Shown in pieces: positions 38,746-46,647 of a stretch of 55,670 bases of DNA; within the stretch, counting starts at the first letter, position 1, and each line of letters begins with the position of its first letter. Source of the stretch: Ensifer adhaerens (GTDB taxonomy: Bacteria; Pseudomonadota; Alphaproteobacteria; Rhizobiales; Rhizobiaceae); assembly GCF_001270265.1 (NCBI RefSeq), contig NZ_LGAP01000038.1, positions 1 to 55,670 of the forward strand. The letters run 5' to 3'. Below the pieces are notes generated by a model. The model did not search any database, was not told the DNA's origin, and was given only the letters and a program-made list of their open reading frames with translations. The position numbers and the translations under genes are program-made.

Positions 38746-38787
38746 TTGCCTCTCCCAATGTTCGTATCGGACGCGATGAGCGCTCGC

Positions 38788-39105
38788 TTAAACGAGCGCG
38801 ATGAAGACGCTGCCTGCCTCGACCTTGACCGGGTAGGTCTTCAGGTTGACGCAAACAGGCGCGCCATTGGCCTGGCCGGTCTTGTAGTTGAAGCGGCCAT
38901 TGTGTTTCGGACATTCGATGATGTCGTCCATCACCAAGCCGTCGGCGAGGTGGATATGCTCGTGGGTGCAAAGACCGTCGGTCGCGAAATATTCGTCGTC
39001 GGGACTGCGGTAGACGGCAAAGGTACGCCCGTCATGGTCGAAGCGGATCACATCCTCTTCGTCGATCTCATCGGCCGCACAGACCTCGATCCAGTTACCG
39101 CTCAT
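38788..39105 (-). CDS. Rieske-type [2Fe-2S] ferredoxin
   Basis: A 105-aa soluble Rieske ferredoxin. The cluster ligands are C46 and H48 (CTHEH) and C65 and H68 (CPKHNGRF). ATG 39105 has GGAGGAAAA upstream and is chosen over the longer frame to 39243, which would run into the desaturase gene. It lies between the desaturase and its reductase and is the probable electron carrier. Confidence 0.92.
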   Translation of the reverse strand: MSGNWIEVCAADEIDEEDVIRFDHDGRTFAVYRSPDDEYFATDGLCTHEHIHLADGLVMDDIIECPKHNGRFNYKTGQANGAPVCVNLKTYPVKVEAGSVFIALV

Positions 39106-39142
39106 GGGTTTTCCTCCAAATGTTGGTTGTTTGCTGGCGTGC

Positions 39143-40234
39143 CTATTCGGCGGCATCCACCAGGGCATCGTTGTGAAATTCTTCGCGATAGGGTTTTGCC
39201 GTCGGCGGCAGTTGGCGCTTGAGGAAATAGTCCTCATTCCCAAGCTGACGCAGGAAGGCCGGGATCATCTCACGATAACCGTGAAGCATGGATGGGTTCG
39301 GCTCCGGCAGATCATGTTTGATCATCGCGTGAAGCCGCGGCAGCGCATGGTAGGGCACCATCGGGAACATGTGGTGTTCGACGTGGTAATTCATGTTCCA
39401 ATAGATGAAGCGGCTGATCGGGTTCATGTAGACCGTGCGGCTGTTCAGCCTGTGGTCGGTAACGTTGTCAGCGAGCCCGCCGTGCTGCAGCAGCCCAGTC
39501 AGCACGTGATGCCAGGCGCCATAGAGGCGCGGCAGGCCGATCAGCATCAGCGGCAGGATCGAGCCGAGATAGAACGACAGGCCGATCGTTGCGAGATAGA
39601 TCGCAAACCAGATCCGCGCGATCCGTATTGCCTTCGGCTGCTCCATTTCCGGAATGAAGGTTTTCTCGGCCGCGCTGATGACGCCGAAGGCATTGCGCAC
39701 CATGTCGATGACGGCGTGCCAGACATCGAGAATGCCGAAGAAGTTTAAGACGAGCCGGAGCAGATCCGGCGGGCGCATAACGGCGATCTCAGGGTCGCGA
39801 CCGACGATGACCGTGTCGGTATGGTGGCGGGTATGGCTCCAGCGCCAGGTCACCGGATTGCGCATGATCATGAAACAGGCGACCTGGTAGACGACGTCGT
39901 TCATCCACATCGTCTTGAACGCCGTTCCGTGGCCACATTCGTGCCAACGGCTGTCGGAAGCCGAACCGTAAAGGACACCATAGGCGAGAAAGAAGGGAAC
40001 GGCCCACCAGGTTCCCCAGAAGTAGACGCCGAGGCCGCCGAAGAGGATGAGGCTGCCGAACCAGATGGCCGTATCCCGGATCGCGGGACCGTCCTCGCGC
40101 TTCATCAGTTCCTTCATCTGCTTGCGCGGGATCTCAGTGTGATACCACTCGGCCGCTGACAACCCGTTGGCGACTGCGGCCTGGGCATCCCGCCCAAGCA
40201 AGCTGTAATCACGCTTTGTCGGAACCACCGCCAT
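39143..40234 (-). CDS. membrane fatty acid desaturase / alkane-hydroxylase-like di-iron enzyme
   Basis: A 363-aa integral membrane enzyme. The three histidine boxes are HECGH (98-102), HTRHH (134-138) and HVEHH (284-288), with an extra TDH near 260. This is the pattern of acyl-CoA desaturases and related membrane monooxygenases. Two adjacent ATGs (40237 and 40234) follow GGAGGAGA; the second gives better spacing. A dedicated Rieske ferredoxin and reductase follow, so it probably acts on a specific small or lipid substrate rather than on bulk membrane lipid. Substrate unknown. Confidence 0.88.
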   Translation of the reverse strand: MAVVPTKRDYSLLGRDAQAAVANGLSAAEWYHTEIPRKQMKELMKREDGPAIRDTAIWFGSLILFGGLGVYFWGTWWAVPFFLAYGVLYGSASDSRWHECGHGTAFKTMWMNDVVYQVACFMIMRNPVTWRWSHTRHHTDTVIVGRDPEIAVMRPPDLLRLVLNFFGILDVWHAVIDMVRNAFGVISAAEKTFIPEMEQPKAIRIARIWFAIYLATIGLSFYLGSILPLMLIGLPRLYGAWHHVLTGLLQHGGLADNVTDHRLNSRTVYMNPISRFIYWNMNYHVEHHMFPMVPYHALPRLHAMIKHDLPEPNPSMLHGYREMIPAFLRQLGNEDYFLKRQLPPTAKPYREEFHNDALVDAAE

Positions 40235-40261
40235 CATTCTCTCCTCCGCAATCGACCGCAT

Positions 40262-40396
40262 TCGGGCGGCCGCTCCTCGTCTCTTGAAACAACGATAGTT
40301 GACTTTTGCAAGTTCTCAATGCAGTGATGATATATTCTCTCAAATACCATCAAATCTTGCACTTCATGAATGATGGAATCATTTCAGGGGTAACCG
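40262..40396. promoter_or_regulatory. divergent promoter region, LacI-type operator candidate
   Basis: This 135-nt AT-rich gap separates the desaturase operon from the LacI-type regulator gene. An inverted repeat AATGAT-GGA-ATCATT at 40369-40383 lies directly upstream of the regulator's ribosome site (AGGGG) and is a candidate operator for autoregulation. TTGACT at 40299-40304 and TATATT at 40331-40336 are too far apart for a standard promoter pair. Confidence 0.45.
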
Positions 40397-41428
40397 ATGA
40401 GCAACAGACCGACAATTGCCGACCTGGCCCGCGCCGCGGGTGTCAGCGTTGCCACTGTGGACCGCGTTCTCAACGGCCGCCATCCGGTGCGCGAGGAGAC
40501 GGCGCGTCGGGTCTATGATGCCGCTAAAGGCATCGGCTACCACGCGGTCGGCTTGCTTCGTCAGCGGGTCTTCGAGGACCTTCCGCAATATCGCCTCGGC
40601 TTTCTCCTGCAAAAGCCGCAGCAATCGTTTTACCAGGCCGTGGCCAAGGAGGTCGACAACGCAGCACTCGCGCTGTCAAACGTGCGCGCCCTGCCCCAGA
40701 TCGAATTCGTCGCCAACTCCACACCGACCGGCATCACCGAGAAGCTGAAGGCAATGGCCGCTCGCAACCAGGCGATTGCCCTTGTGGCACCGGACTATCC
40801 GGCAGTGACCGCGGTAGTCGAAGAGTTGAAGGAACGCGGAATCCCGGTTTTCTCCCTGCTTTCCGACTTTGCAGCCGGCGTCCGCGAAGGCTATATCGGC
40901 TTGAACAATCACAAGGTTGGCAGGACTGCCGCCTGGATGATTGCCAAGGCAGCGAAGAGGCCGGGCAAAGTCGCAGCCTTTGTCGGCAGCCATCGCTTTC
41001 TCGGCCATGAACTGCGTGAGATCGGCTTCCGATCCTACTTTCGCGAGCACGCGCCTGATTTCGAAGTGCTCGACACGATGGTCAATCTCGACACCGCCGA
41101 GATCACGCATGAGGCGACGCTCAATCTCTTGCAACGCCACCCGGATCTGACCGGCTTTTATGTCTGCGGCGGCGGCATGGAAGGCGCGATCTCGGCAATC
41201 CGCGAGGAAAAACTCGAAGGCAAGCTGATCGCCGTCGTCAACGAACTGACCCCGGAATCGCGCGCAGCACTCGCCGACGATGTCGTGACGCTGGCGATAT
41301 CGACACCGACCGCCGCTTTAGCCCGAGAGACGATCAACCTGATGATACAGGCGATCGACAAGGGCCCGACGGGCGCGCCGGGTCAGACCTTCCTGCCCTT
41401 TGATCTCTTCACGCCGGAGAACATCTGA
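40397..41428 (+). CDS. LacI-family transcriptional regulator
   Basis: A 343-aa regulator. Residues 5-28 are a LacI helix-turn-helix (TIADLARAAGVSVATVDRVLNG); the rest is a sugar-binding-like effector domain (GFLLQKPQQSFYQAVAKEVDN, GRTAAWMIAKAAKRPGKVAAFVG, FYVCGGGMEGA). It is divergent from the desaturase-Rieske-reductase-PanB-hydroxylase operon, which it probably represses. Effector domains of this type bind small polar ligands such as sugars or nucleosides, a hint to the pathway's substrate. Confidence 0.9.
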   Translation: MSNRPTIADLARAAGVSVATVDRVLNGRHPVREETARRVYDAAKGIGYHAVGLLRQRVFEDLPQYRLGFLLQKPQQSFYQAVAKEVDNAALALSNVRALPQIEFVANSTPTGITEKLKAMAARNQAIALVAPDYPAVTAVVEELKERGIPVFSLLSDFAAGVREGYIGLNNHKVGRTAAWMIAKAAKRPGKVAAFVGSHRFLGHELREIGFRSYFREHAPDFEVLDTMVNLDTAEITHEATLNLLQRHPDLTGFYVCGGGMEGAISAIREEKLEGKLIAVVNELTPESRAALADDVVTLAISTPTAALARETINLMIQAIDKGPTGAPGQTFLPFDLFTPENI

Positions 41429-41456
41429 CGAAGTATGTCGGTGACCACATCAAGGC

Positions 41457-41548
41457 CTATTTACACTTTCACCACGACGCTATTGACACTTTCCCCGAAC
41501 CCCTATTGATACTTTCCCCGAAGATCTATTACAACTTTGCCCACATCA
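41457..41548. repeat. four 23-bp direct repeats
   Basis: Four units start at 41457, 41480, 41503 and 41526, exactly 23 nt apart, each beginning CTATT and continuing with an ACTTT core. Units 2 and 3 are nearly identical over 20 bases (CTATTGAYACTTTCCCCGAA); units 1 and 4 are degenerate. They could be iteron-like protein binding sites or the multiple end repeats of an IS21-family element. No spacer structure is present, so this is not a CRISPR. Confidence 0.75.
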
Positions 41549-41577
41549 CTTTTTGCCGAGAAGATGAAGTGACTATC

Positions 41578-42867
41578 ATGGACGACAGCCTCTTACCGCG
41601 TCATCTGCAATCCCAACTGAAGGCTGCTCTTACATCAGCGCGAGTGGTTAATATTATCGGGCCACGGCAGGTCGGGAAGACGACGCTTGTACGCGATCTA
41701 TTGAGCGTCGGAAAATTCATTACACTAGATGATGAAGGTGTGCTTGCAGCTATCGAGGCTGATCCAAAAGGACAGTTGGACGCTCTGCTGGCTGAGACGA
41801 AAGTAGGCCCGCTCATTATCGACGAAGCCCAGCGATCAACGAAATTGGCCTTGGCATTGAAGAGGATTGTGGACGAAAATCGAGCAATGGGACAGTTCGT
41901 CCTGACAGGTTCTTCCAACGTCTTCACTTCCGCGCACGTGGCGGACTCGTTGGCAGGTAGAGTCCATACAATGACGATGCTTCCAATGAGTGTCGCCGAG
42001 ACAAAGCGCATGGGAGCTGCAAAAATTCTCGACTGGGCGTCGACGGATGTCCGTCCCGATCCGCTGGACCTGCCTAAAGCAGAAACCTTGTCCCGAGCAC
42101 AATACATCGACTTGATAGTAGCAGGCGGCTTTCCCGAGATACAAACTCTGGAAGAGCGCTGGAGACAAAATCGATACACAGACTACGTTGACAGTGTCGT
42201 GGAACGCGATGTTGCGTACATCTTAAAAATAAGAAAATCGGACGCCATGAGGCGAATGATCGATCAACTAGCTGCGCGCGTCAGAAACGAGCTGAACATA
42301 GACGAACTCTCTTCGAACATCAGTTTACAAAGAAATACCACCGAGACCTACCTCGATATTTTAACCAAACTTTCACTTTTGCAACGATTGCCTGCGTGGA
42401 CATCGGGTGAGTCCGGGCGCGACATCCGCCAACCAAAAATCCATCTTGTGGATACTGGGATCGTCGCCGCCTTGAGGAGTATGAACGCCCAGAGCTTCAA
42501 TATTGGCGCGAATCCCACAGCGCTTGGCGGCCTTTTCGAAAATTTCGTTCACAATGAACTGTGGAAATCCCTCCCCCATCAGAGGCGTCGGTGGCGACTT
42601 TATCATTGGAGGCATCAACGAGGACGCGAGATAGACATCATTGCTGAATCAGACAGAACGATAATAGGCTTCGAGATGAAGACATCGACTGCGGTTGAAG
42701 CAAAGGACTTTCAGCATCTGCGATGGTTTCGAGACGAAGGCCCAGGTAAGAACCGTCCCTTCGTCGGCATCGTCGTCTATATGGGAGAGCGCGTACTCAG
42801 TTTCGGCGAAAACATGGTCGCGCTCCCACTGTCGATATTTTGGTCGTTCAAAGAAAGTTTAGTCTGA
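41578..42867 (+). CDS. AAA ATPase with DUF4143 nuclease-like domain
   Basis: A ~429-aa protein of the widespread prokaryotic AAA/DUF4143 family. Walker A is GPRQVGKTT, Walker B PLIIDEAQ, then the sensor LTGSSN. The C-terminal DUF4143 part contains a possible restriction-fold site (REIDII, then FEMKTS). The function of these proteins is not established; many are in mobile or defence contexts. The gene is visibly more AT-rich than its neighbours, and the 23-bp repeats lie just upstream, both signs of transfer. The frame opens at 41506 inside the repeats; ATG 41578 matches the family start but lacks a strong ribosome site. Confidence 0.85.
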   Translation: MDDSLLPRHLQSQLKAALTSARVVNIIGPRQVGKTTLVRDLLSVGKFITLDDEGVLAAIEADPKGQLDALLAETKVGPLIIDEAQRSTKLALALKRIVDENRAMGQFVLTGSSNVFTSAHVADSLAGRVHTMTMLPMSVAETKRMGAAKILDWASTDVRPDPLDLPKAETLSRAQYIDLIVAGGFPEIQTLEERWRQNRYTDYVDSVVERDVAYILKIRKSDAMRRMIDQLAARVRNELNIDELSSNISLQRNTTETYLDILTKLSLLQRLPAWTSGESGRDIRQPKIHLVDTGIVAALRSMNAQSFNIGANPTALGGLFENFVHNELWKSLPHQRRRWRLYHWRHQRGREIDIIAESDRTIIGFEMKTSTAVEAKDFQHLRWFRDEGPGKNRPFVGIVVYMGERVLSFGENMVALPLSIFWSFKESLV

Positions 42868-42956
42868 ATGGGCGATTGGACAGCTTTCGGCCCTGGCCCT
42901 TTCTGTGCGCATGGACCGTGGGACCGCTGATTAAGTGATCCAGGCCATAAAAAAAG

Positions 42957-43973
42957 TCAGGCAGTCCGCATCGTTGTGGCGATTTCTTCGATCAAATAAT
43001 CAATTGCCTGGAGTGGCTCCAGCACGGCCCACGTCTTTGGATGGCGATAGACGGGGTAGAGGCTGAAAGCTGCGAATGTCAGCTGATCGACGGTCGGTCG
43101 CGCAGTTGCCCGCCTCGCATGCACCACTTGGGCTCGGTCTTCCACGCGGTCTTCCGTCAGTCCCCAACCGGCATAAAATGGGGTCGCATAACAACGGACG
43201 GGCAGGCCACGCAAAAGCGCGTCGAAGCCCATTTGGCTGGAGACGGTCCAGACTTCGTCAACGACGGCGAGGACCGCCGCTGCAGACACCTTGTCGGCCA
43301 TCAAGGTTACGCCCGGCAATTTCGATGCCCGTTCGGTCATATAGCCCTTGCGGTGACCGGCAATAACGTCTGGATGCGTGCGAACGACGATCTGGGCGCT
43401 GCTTGCGAGCGCATCATCCAACATTCGGTCAAAGGCGGAAGGCGAGCCGAGCGCCTTATCGACCGAAACATCGCCAAACACTTGATCAACCAGCAGGAGC
43501 CTTCGCCGTGTCGAGGGATCGAGACGAGGTTCGCTATGCGGGAGATTATTGTATTTCGACAGCTTATGCTCAACCAAGGCTTCGCGGATCGGCGCACCAA
43601 CATCATGCGCGAAGCCGCCAGCCGCATCGCGGATCAGCAGTTCCAATCGAGAGACTCGACCAGCATCGACCGGTAGAGCCTTATCATCGACCACAATCGA
43701 GATGGGGATGCTTCCATCCTTGCCGAGACCGACGGAGCGCAGGAAGCCATCCTCGAGATGCCAATGCGGAAGCTGACGCAATCTCGCAATTCTCATGGCC
43801 GTTTTCGCCGGCAGCCGGCCACCCCATGAAAGGATGCCATCGAGCCCAGGCGCAAGCGTCGAACGAAGCGGCGCCTCGCCGAAATAGCGGCCCAGCCAAG
43901 GAAACGCCTTGTGCACGAAAAAAGTCGCTCCGAGCCTTGCTCCCCATTTTGGGTGCCAGGGCCTAGTTTGCAT
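42957..43973 (-). CDS. KpsC-like capsule polysaccharide Kdo-transferase-type protein
   Basis: A ~338-aa protein matching one domain of KpsC, the enzyme that adds beta-Kdo residues to the lipid anchor of group 2 type capsules. Visible marks are HLEDGFLRSVGLGKDG, RRLLLVDQVFGDVSV, VVRTHPDVIAGHRKGY and VDEVWTVSSQMGFDALLRGLPVRCYATPFYAGWGLTED. Full KpsC has two such domains; this one has a single copy. The open frame continues to 44327, but that part lies over an IS remnant and is not coding; ATG 43973 is taken although it has no good ribosome site, and a GTG at 44000 is an alternative. Confidence 0.8.
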   Translation of the reverse strand: MQTRPWHPKWGARLGATFFVHKAFPWLGRYFGEAPLRSTLAPGLDGILSWGGRLPAKTAMRIARLRQLPHWHLEDGFLRSVGLGKDGSIPISIVVDDKALPVDAGRVSRLELLIRDAAGGFAHDVGAPIREALVEHKLSKYNNLPHSEPRLDPSTRRRLLLVDQVFGDVSVDKALGSPSAFDRMLDDALASSAQIVVRTHPDVIAGHRKGYMTERASKLPGVTLMADKVSAAAVLAVVDEVWTVSSQMGFDALLRGLPVRCYATPFYAGWGLTEDRVEDRAQVVHARRATARPTVDQLTFAAFSLYPVYRHPKTWAVLEPLQAIDYLIEEIATTMRTA

Positions 43974-44197
43974 CGCGGTCAGCGTCGGATTGTCGAGCAC
44001 GTTCAAATTCTCACTCTGCCGGCCACCTCGGCACGTTCCGCCAAAAACCACCTTGCAGAGCCAAATGCAAACCGAACTTGCGCCGTGACCACCGCTTGAA
44101 GTCAGCTTTTCAGACCGGTGCGCGGCCAGCGGGAAACCAAGAGTGGTCGCGCACGGATGTGAAGATCGCACAAGAATTGCTTTCTTGTTGATTGGAT

Positions 44198-44352
44198 ACC
44201 ACCCATTTCTGATTGGGGCGATCCGCCTCGGACTGCTGGTCCAGCACATTGGGCACGATGCCGGACGGCTCACCGGCATCCTTTGGCAAGCCTCGTCTGC
44301 GCGGACGTGCTCGCAATGCGTTCTCACGCATCAGCCGCTCGATGCGATGCAA
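44198..44352 (-). pseudogene. IS3-family transposase OrfB fragment
   Basis: About 50 codons match the front part of an IS3-family OrfB integrase: HRIERLMRENALRARPRRR, then NVLDQQSEADRPNQKWV. The reading stops matching directly after KWV, where the catalytic core should begin, and upstream of HRIERL it is also lost. It is a short remnant between the KpsC-like gene and the diguanylate cyclase gene. Confidence 0.75.
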
Positions 44353-44562
44353 TCCGCAGGAGAAGCCTCCTACTCCTTGCCAGTCTCCCGGCGCACTGTC
44401 ATTTCGCCCTCAGCCGGAACCGACCCCGAGAACTTTTCAGCGCGCTCAGGCGGCCAATCGCGCTGCTGATTTCGCCCACCGAGCGACCGGCGGCAACGCT
44501 ACATTAAGAGTTTGATGATACGGGATTGGAGACCTTTGTCCGTTTCGAGGCTCGCGTAATAA

Positions 44563-46458
44563 ATGAATTTGGTTTGGCAGGTGCTCGCCGGGAATCTCGC
44601 GGCTGTCGCGCTGATCGTTTCGACCTGGATGCACCTGTCGTACCGTCTCTATCGCATGTCACCGGCTTGGCAGCGCGCCTGTTTCGGAGGAGCGATGGCA
44701 GCGGCGGCGGTCGCCTCCATGTCACTTGCGGTGGAGTTCGAGGCGGGCATCTACTTCGATCTGCGATTGGCACTGATTGAAGTCTCCGCCGTCTTCGGCG
44801 GACCGGTCTCCTTGGTGATCACTGCAGCGATGACGATCGCCTTTCGTATTTTCCTAGGAGGCGCGGGCTCCCTCCCCGGCGTCGTCGGAATAGTGATCGT
44901 TTCAGTGGTTGGAATGTTGATGTGGCTACTGGCCGGCCGGCGGCCCATCGAGAGACCGGCTGCGATCTTGGCTGTGGCGGGTGTTGCCGCCGCACTCAGC
45001 ATTGCTGCTCTGGCCCTGCTGTCGCCGCAGCTTTTTCGGCGTGCGCTGGAGGCCGTTGCACTTCCCATCGCAATGCTGAATTTCATGGCAACCGGTACGG
45101 CCGGATTGCTTGTGACCTATTTCCGGCGCTTCACGCTTGAACGGGATATTCTGTACGCAGCGCTCACACAGGCGCCGGACTATTACTACGTGAAAGATCT
45201 CGATCATAGGTTCGTCGTCACCAACCTGAATGTCGCCCATCACAACGGCCGTGATCGGTCCTCTCAGATGGTCGGCCTCAGTGATTTCGACCTGGCTCCG
45301 GAGCACAGAGCACGAGAACTTTATGAGGCCGAACGCAAGGTCCTGGAAACTGGGGAAGCGATGCGCCACCTAGAAGAATACCTCGTTGAGGAAGGAAGGG
45401 GACCGCGATGGTATTCGACTTCGAAGGTGGCGTTGCGCAATCGTCACGGGGAACTGCTTGGGCTTGCCGGTGTGACCATAGATATCACCGACAAAAAGCG
45501 GTTCGAGAGCGAGTACCAGAGCAGCCGGGAGATCATGGCGCAGGCCATGGCAGAGATGTCCGATGGATTGGCAATGTTCGATTCTTCCGGCCATCTGGTT
45601 TTCTGCAACGACCAGTATCGAGCCCTGTTTCCGCGGTCCGCCTATGCGCGGAAAGAGGGCGCGCACATCAGCGATATTGTGCGGGCCGTTGTGCGCAACG
45701 GCGAACGCAAGGACGTGCCCACAGACGCGAGCGAAGAAAGTATCCAGGCCGCGGCGGCAACGCTCCATACCGACAAGGACGAGGTGATCCCGCTCTCCGA
45801 TGGCCGCTGGTTGGCCCTGCGTACACGCACTGGCGAGAAAAACGGTACCGCGCTTGTTGTCGTGTCGGATATCACCGCCATGAAGGAATCGGAACTTTCA
45901 CTTCGAAAGCTCGCCGATCAGATGAAGGGCCTCGCTCAGACAGATAGTCTGACGGAACTTGCCAATCGTCGATCGTTCGATGAAGCGTTGGATACAGAGT
46001 TTTCCCGCTCCTTGCGGACAGGAAGCCCTCTGACGCTGCTGTTGGTCGATGTCGATCGGTTCAAACTGTTCAACGACACCTACGGGCATCTTGCTGGCGA
46101 TGCCTGTTTGAAACAGATCGGCCGCTGTCTTGCTGCCTCCGCCAAACGCGCGGCAGATCGAGCTGCGCGCTTTGGCGGCGAAGAGTTCGCTGTTCTGCTG
46201 CCAGACACCAACGTTGAGGCGGGTGTCGCGATTGCCGATCGGTTACGGGCAGCGATCCGGGACCTGGCCATCAAGCACAACGGCAGCGAGTTCGGCATTG
46301 TGACCGTAAGTATCGGCATTGCCGCCTTTCCATCGGACCCGGAGATCTCCACTCCCGCCGAGTTGATCAGCCGTGCGGACGCAGCGCTCTATCAATCGAA
46401 AAACGCTGGGCGCGACAGGACGATTGCACCGTGGGGATCATGCAGGAAACGGAACTGA
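44563..46458 (+). CDS. membrane PAS-GGDEF diguanylate cyclase
   Basis: A 631-aa sensor. The first ~185 residues contain about six hydrophobic segments of the LytS/YhcK-type (5TMR) sensor region. Two PAS domains follow (about 200-310 starting LTQAPDYYYVKDLDHRFV, and 330-435 with GLAMFDSSGHLVFCNDQYRALF). The GGDEF domain covers about 465-625: the active loop is GGEEF at 538-542, and the inhibitory I-site RAAD lies at 529-532, exactly five residues upstream. It should make cyclic-di-GMP and be feedback-inhibited. No EAL domain is present. The remnant of a CYTH gene overlaps its 3' end. Confidence 0.92.
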   Translation: MNLVWQVLAGNLAAVALIVSTWMHLSYRLYRMSPAWQRACFGGAMAAAAVASMSLAVEFEAGIYFDLRLALIEVSAVFGGPVSLVITAAMTIAFRIFLGGAGSLPGVVGIVIVSVVGMLMWLLAGRRPIERPAAILAVAGVAAALSIAALALLSPQLFRRALEAVALPIAMLNFMATGTAGLLVTYFRRFTLERDILYAALTQAPDYYYVKDLDHRFVVTNLNVAHHNGRDRSSQMVGLSDFDLAPEHRARELYEAERKVLETGEAMRHLEEYLVEEGRGPRWYSTSKVALRNRHGELLGLAGVTIDITDKKRFESEYQSSREIMAQAMAEMSDGLAMFDSSGHLVFCNDQYRALFPRSAYARKEGAHISDIVRAVVRNGERKDVPTDASEESIQAAAATLHTDKDEVIPLSDGRWLALRTRTGEKNGTALVVVSDITAMKESELSLRKLADQMKGLAQTDSLTELANRRSFDEALDTEFSRSLRTGSPLTLLLVDVDRFKLFNDTYGHLAGDACLKQIGRCLAASAKRAADRAARFGGEEFAVLLPDTNVEAGVAIADRLRAAIRDLAIKHNGSEFGIVTVSIGIAAFPSDPEISTPAELISRADAALYQSKNAGRDRTIAPWGSCRKRN

Positions 46459-46520
46459 AGCTCGAGCTTTCAAAGTCGGGTGCGGCGTCGCTCCTGAAGA
46501 AGATGTCGTTTGGCACTTAA
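46440..46520 (+). pseudogene. CYTH-domain triphosphatase, N-terminal remnant
   Basis: A 26-codon frame starting at ATG 46440, overlapping the end of the diguanylate cyclase gene, reads ETELKLELSKSGAASLL. The ExExK motif near an N-terminus is the hallmark of CYTH-domain inorganic triphosphatases. GTGGGG just upstream can serve as its ribosome site. The homology stops after about 22 codons and a TAA follows at 46518-46520, so the rest of the gene has been lost. Too short to be functional. Confidence 0.65.
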
Positions 46521-46647
46521 ACGGGTTCATCCTCAATTTCTGTGATTCAGCGGCAGCATTCTCGCCCTCATCAGTGCTGGGCCGGCGCGACCGTACCGCT
46601 AGACAGCCACTTCGCGCTGGCGTGCGTATGTTAGGTTATATCATTAT

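Noticed and set aside
37672..39222. Plus-strand frame of 516 codons opposite the ferredoxin reductase and Rieske genes
   Set aside because: It is antisense to genes with intact FAD, NAD and Rieske motifs and has no recognisable domain.
40299..40336. Sigma-70 promoter TTGACT...TATATT for the LacI-type gene
   Set aside because: The spacing between the two hexamers is 26 nt, too long for a normal promoter.
41457..41548. CRISPR array
   Set aside because: The four 23-bp units are contiguous with no spacers, are degenerate at both ends, and no cas gene is present.
42957..44327. 456-residue version of the KpsC-like protein
   Set aside because: The first ~118 codons lie over an IS3 remnant read in another frame and show no KpsC similarity; the family sequence starts near ATG 43973.
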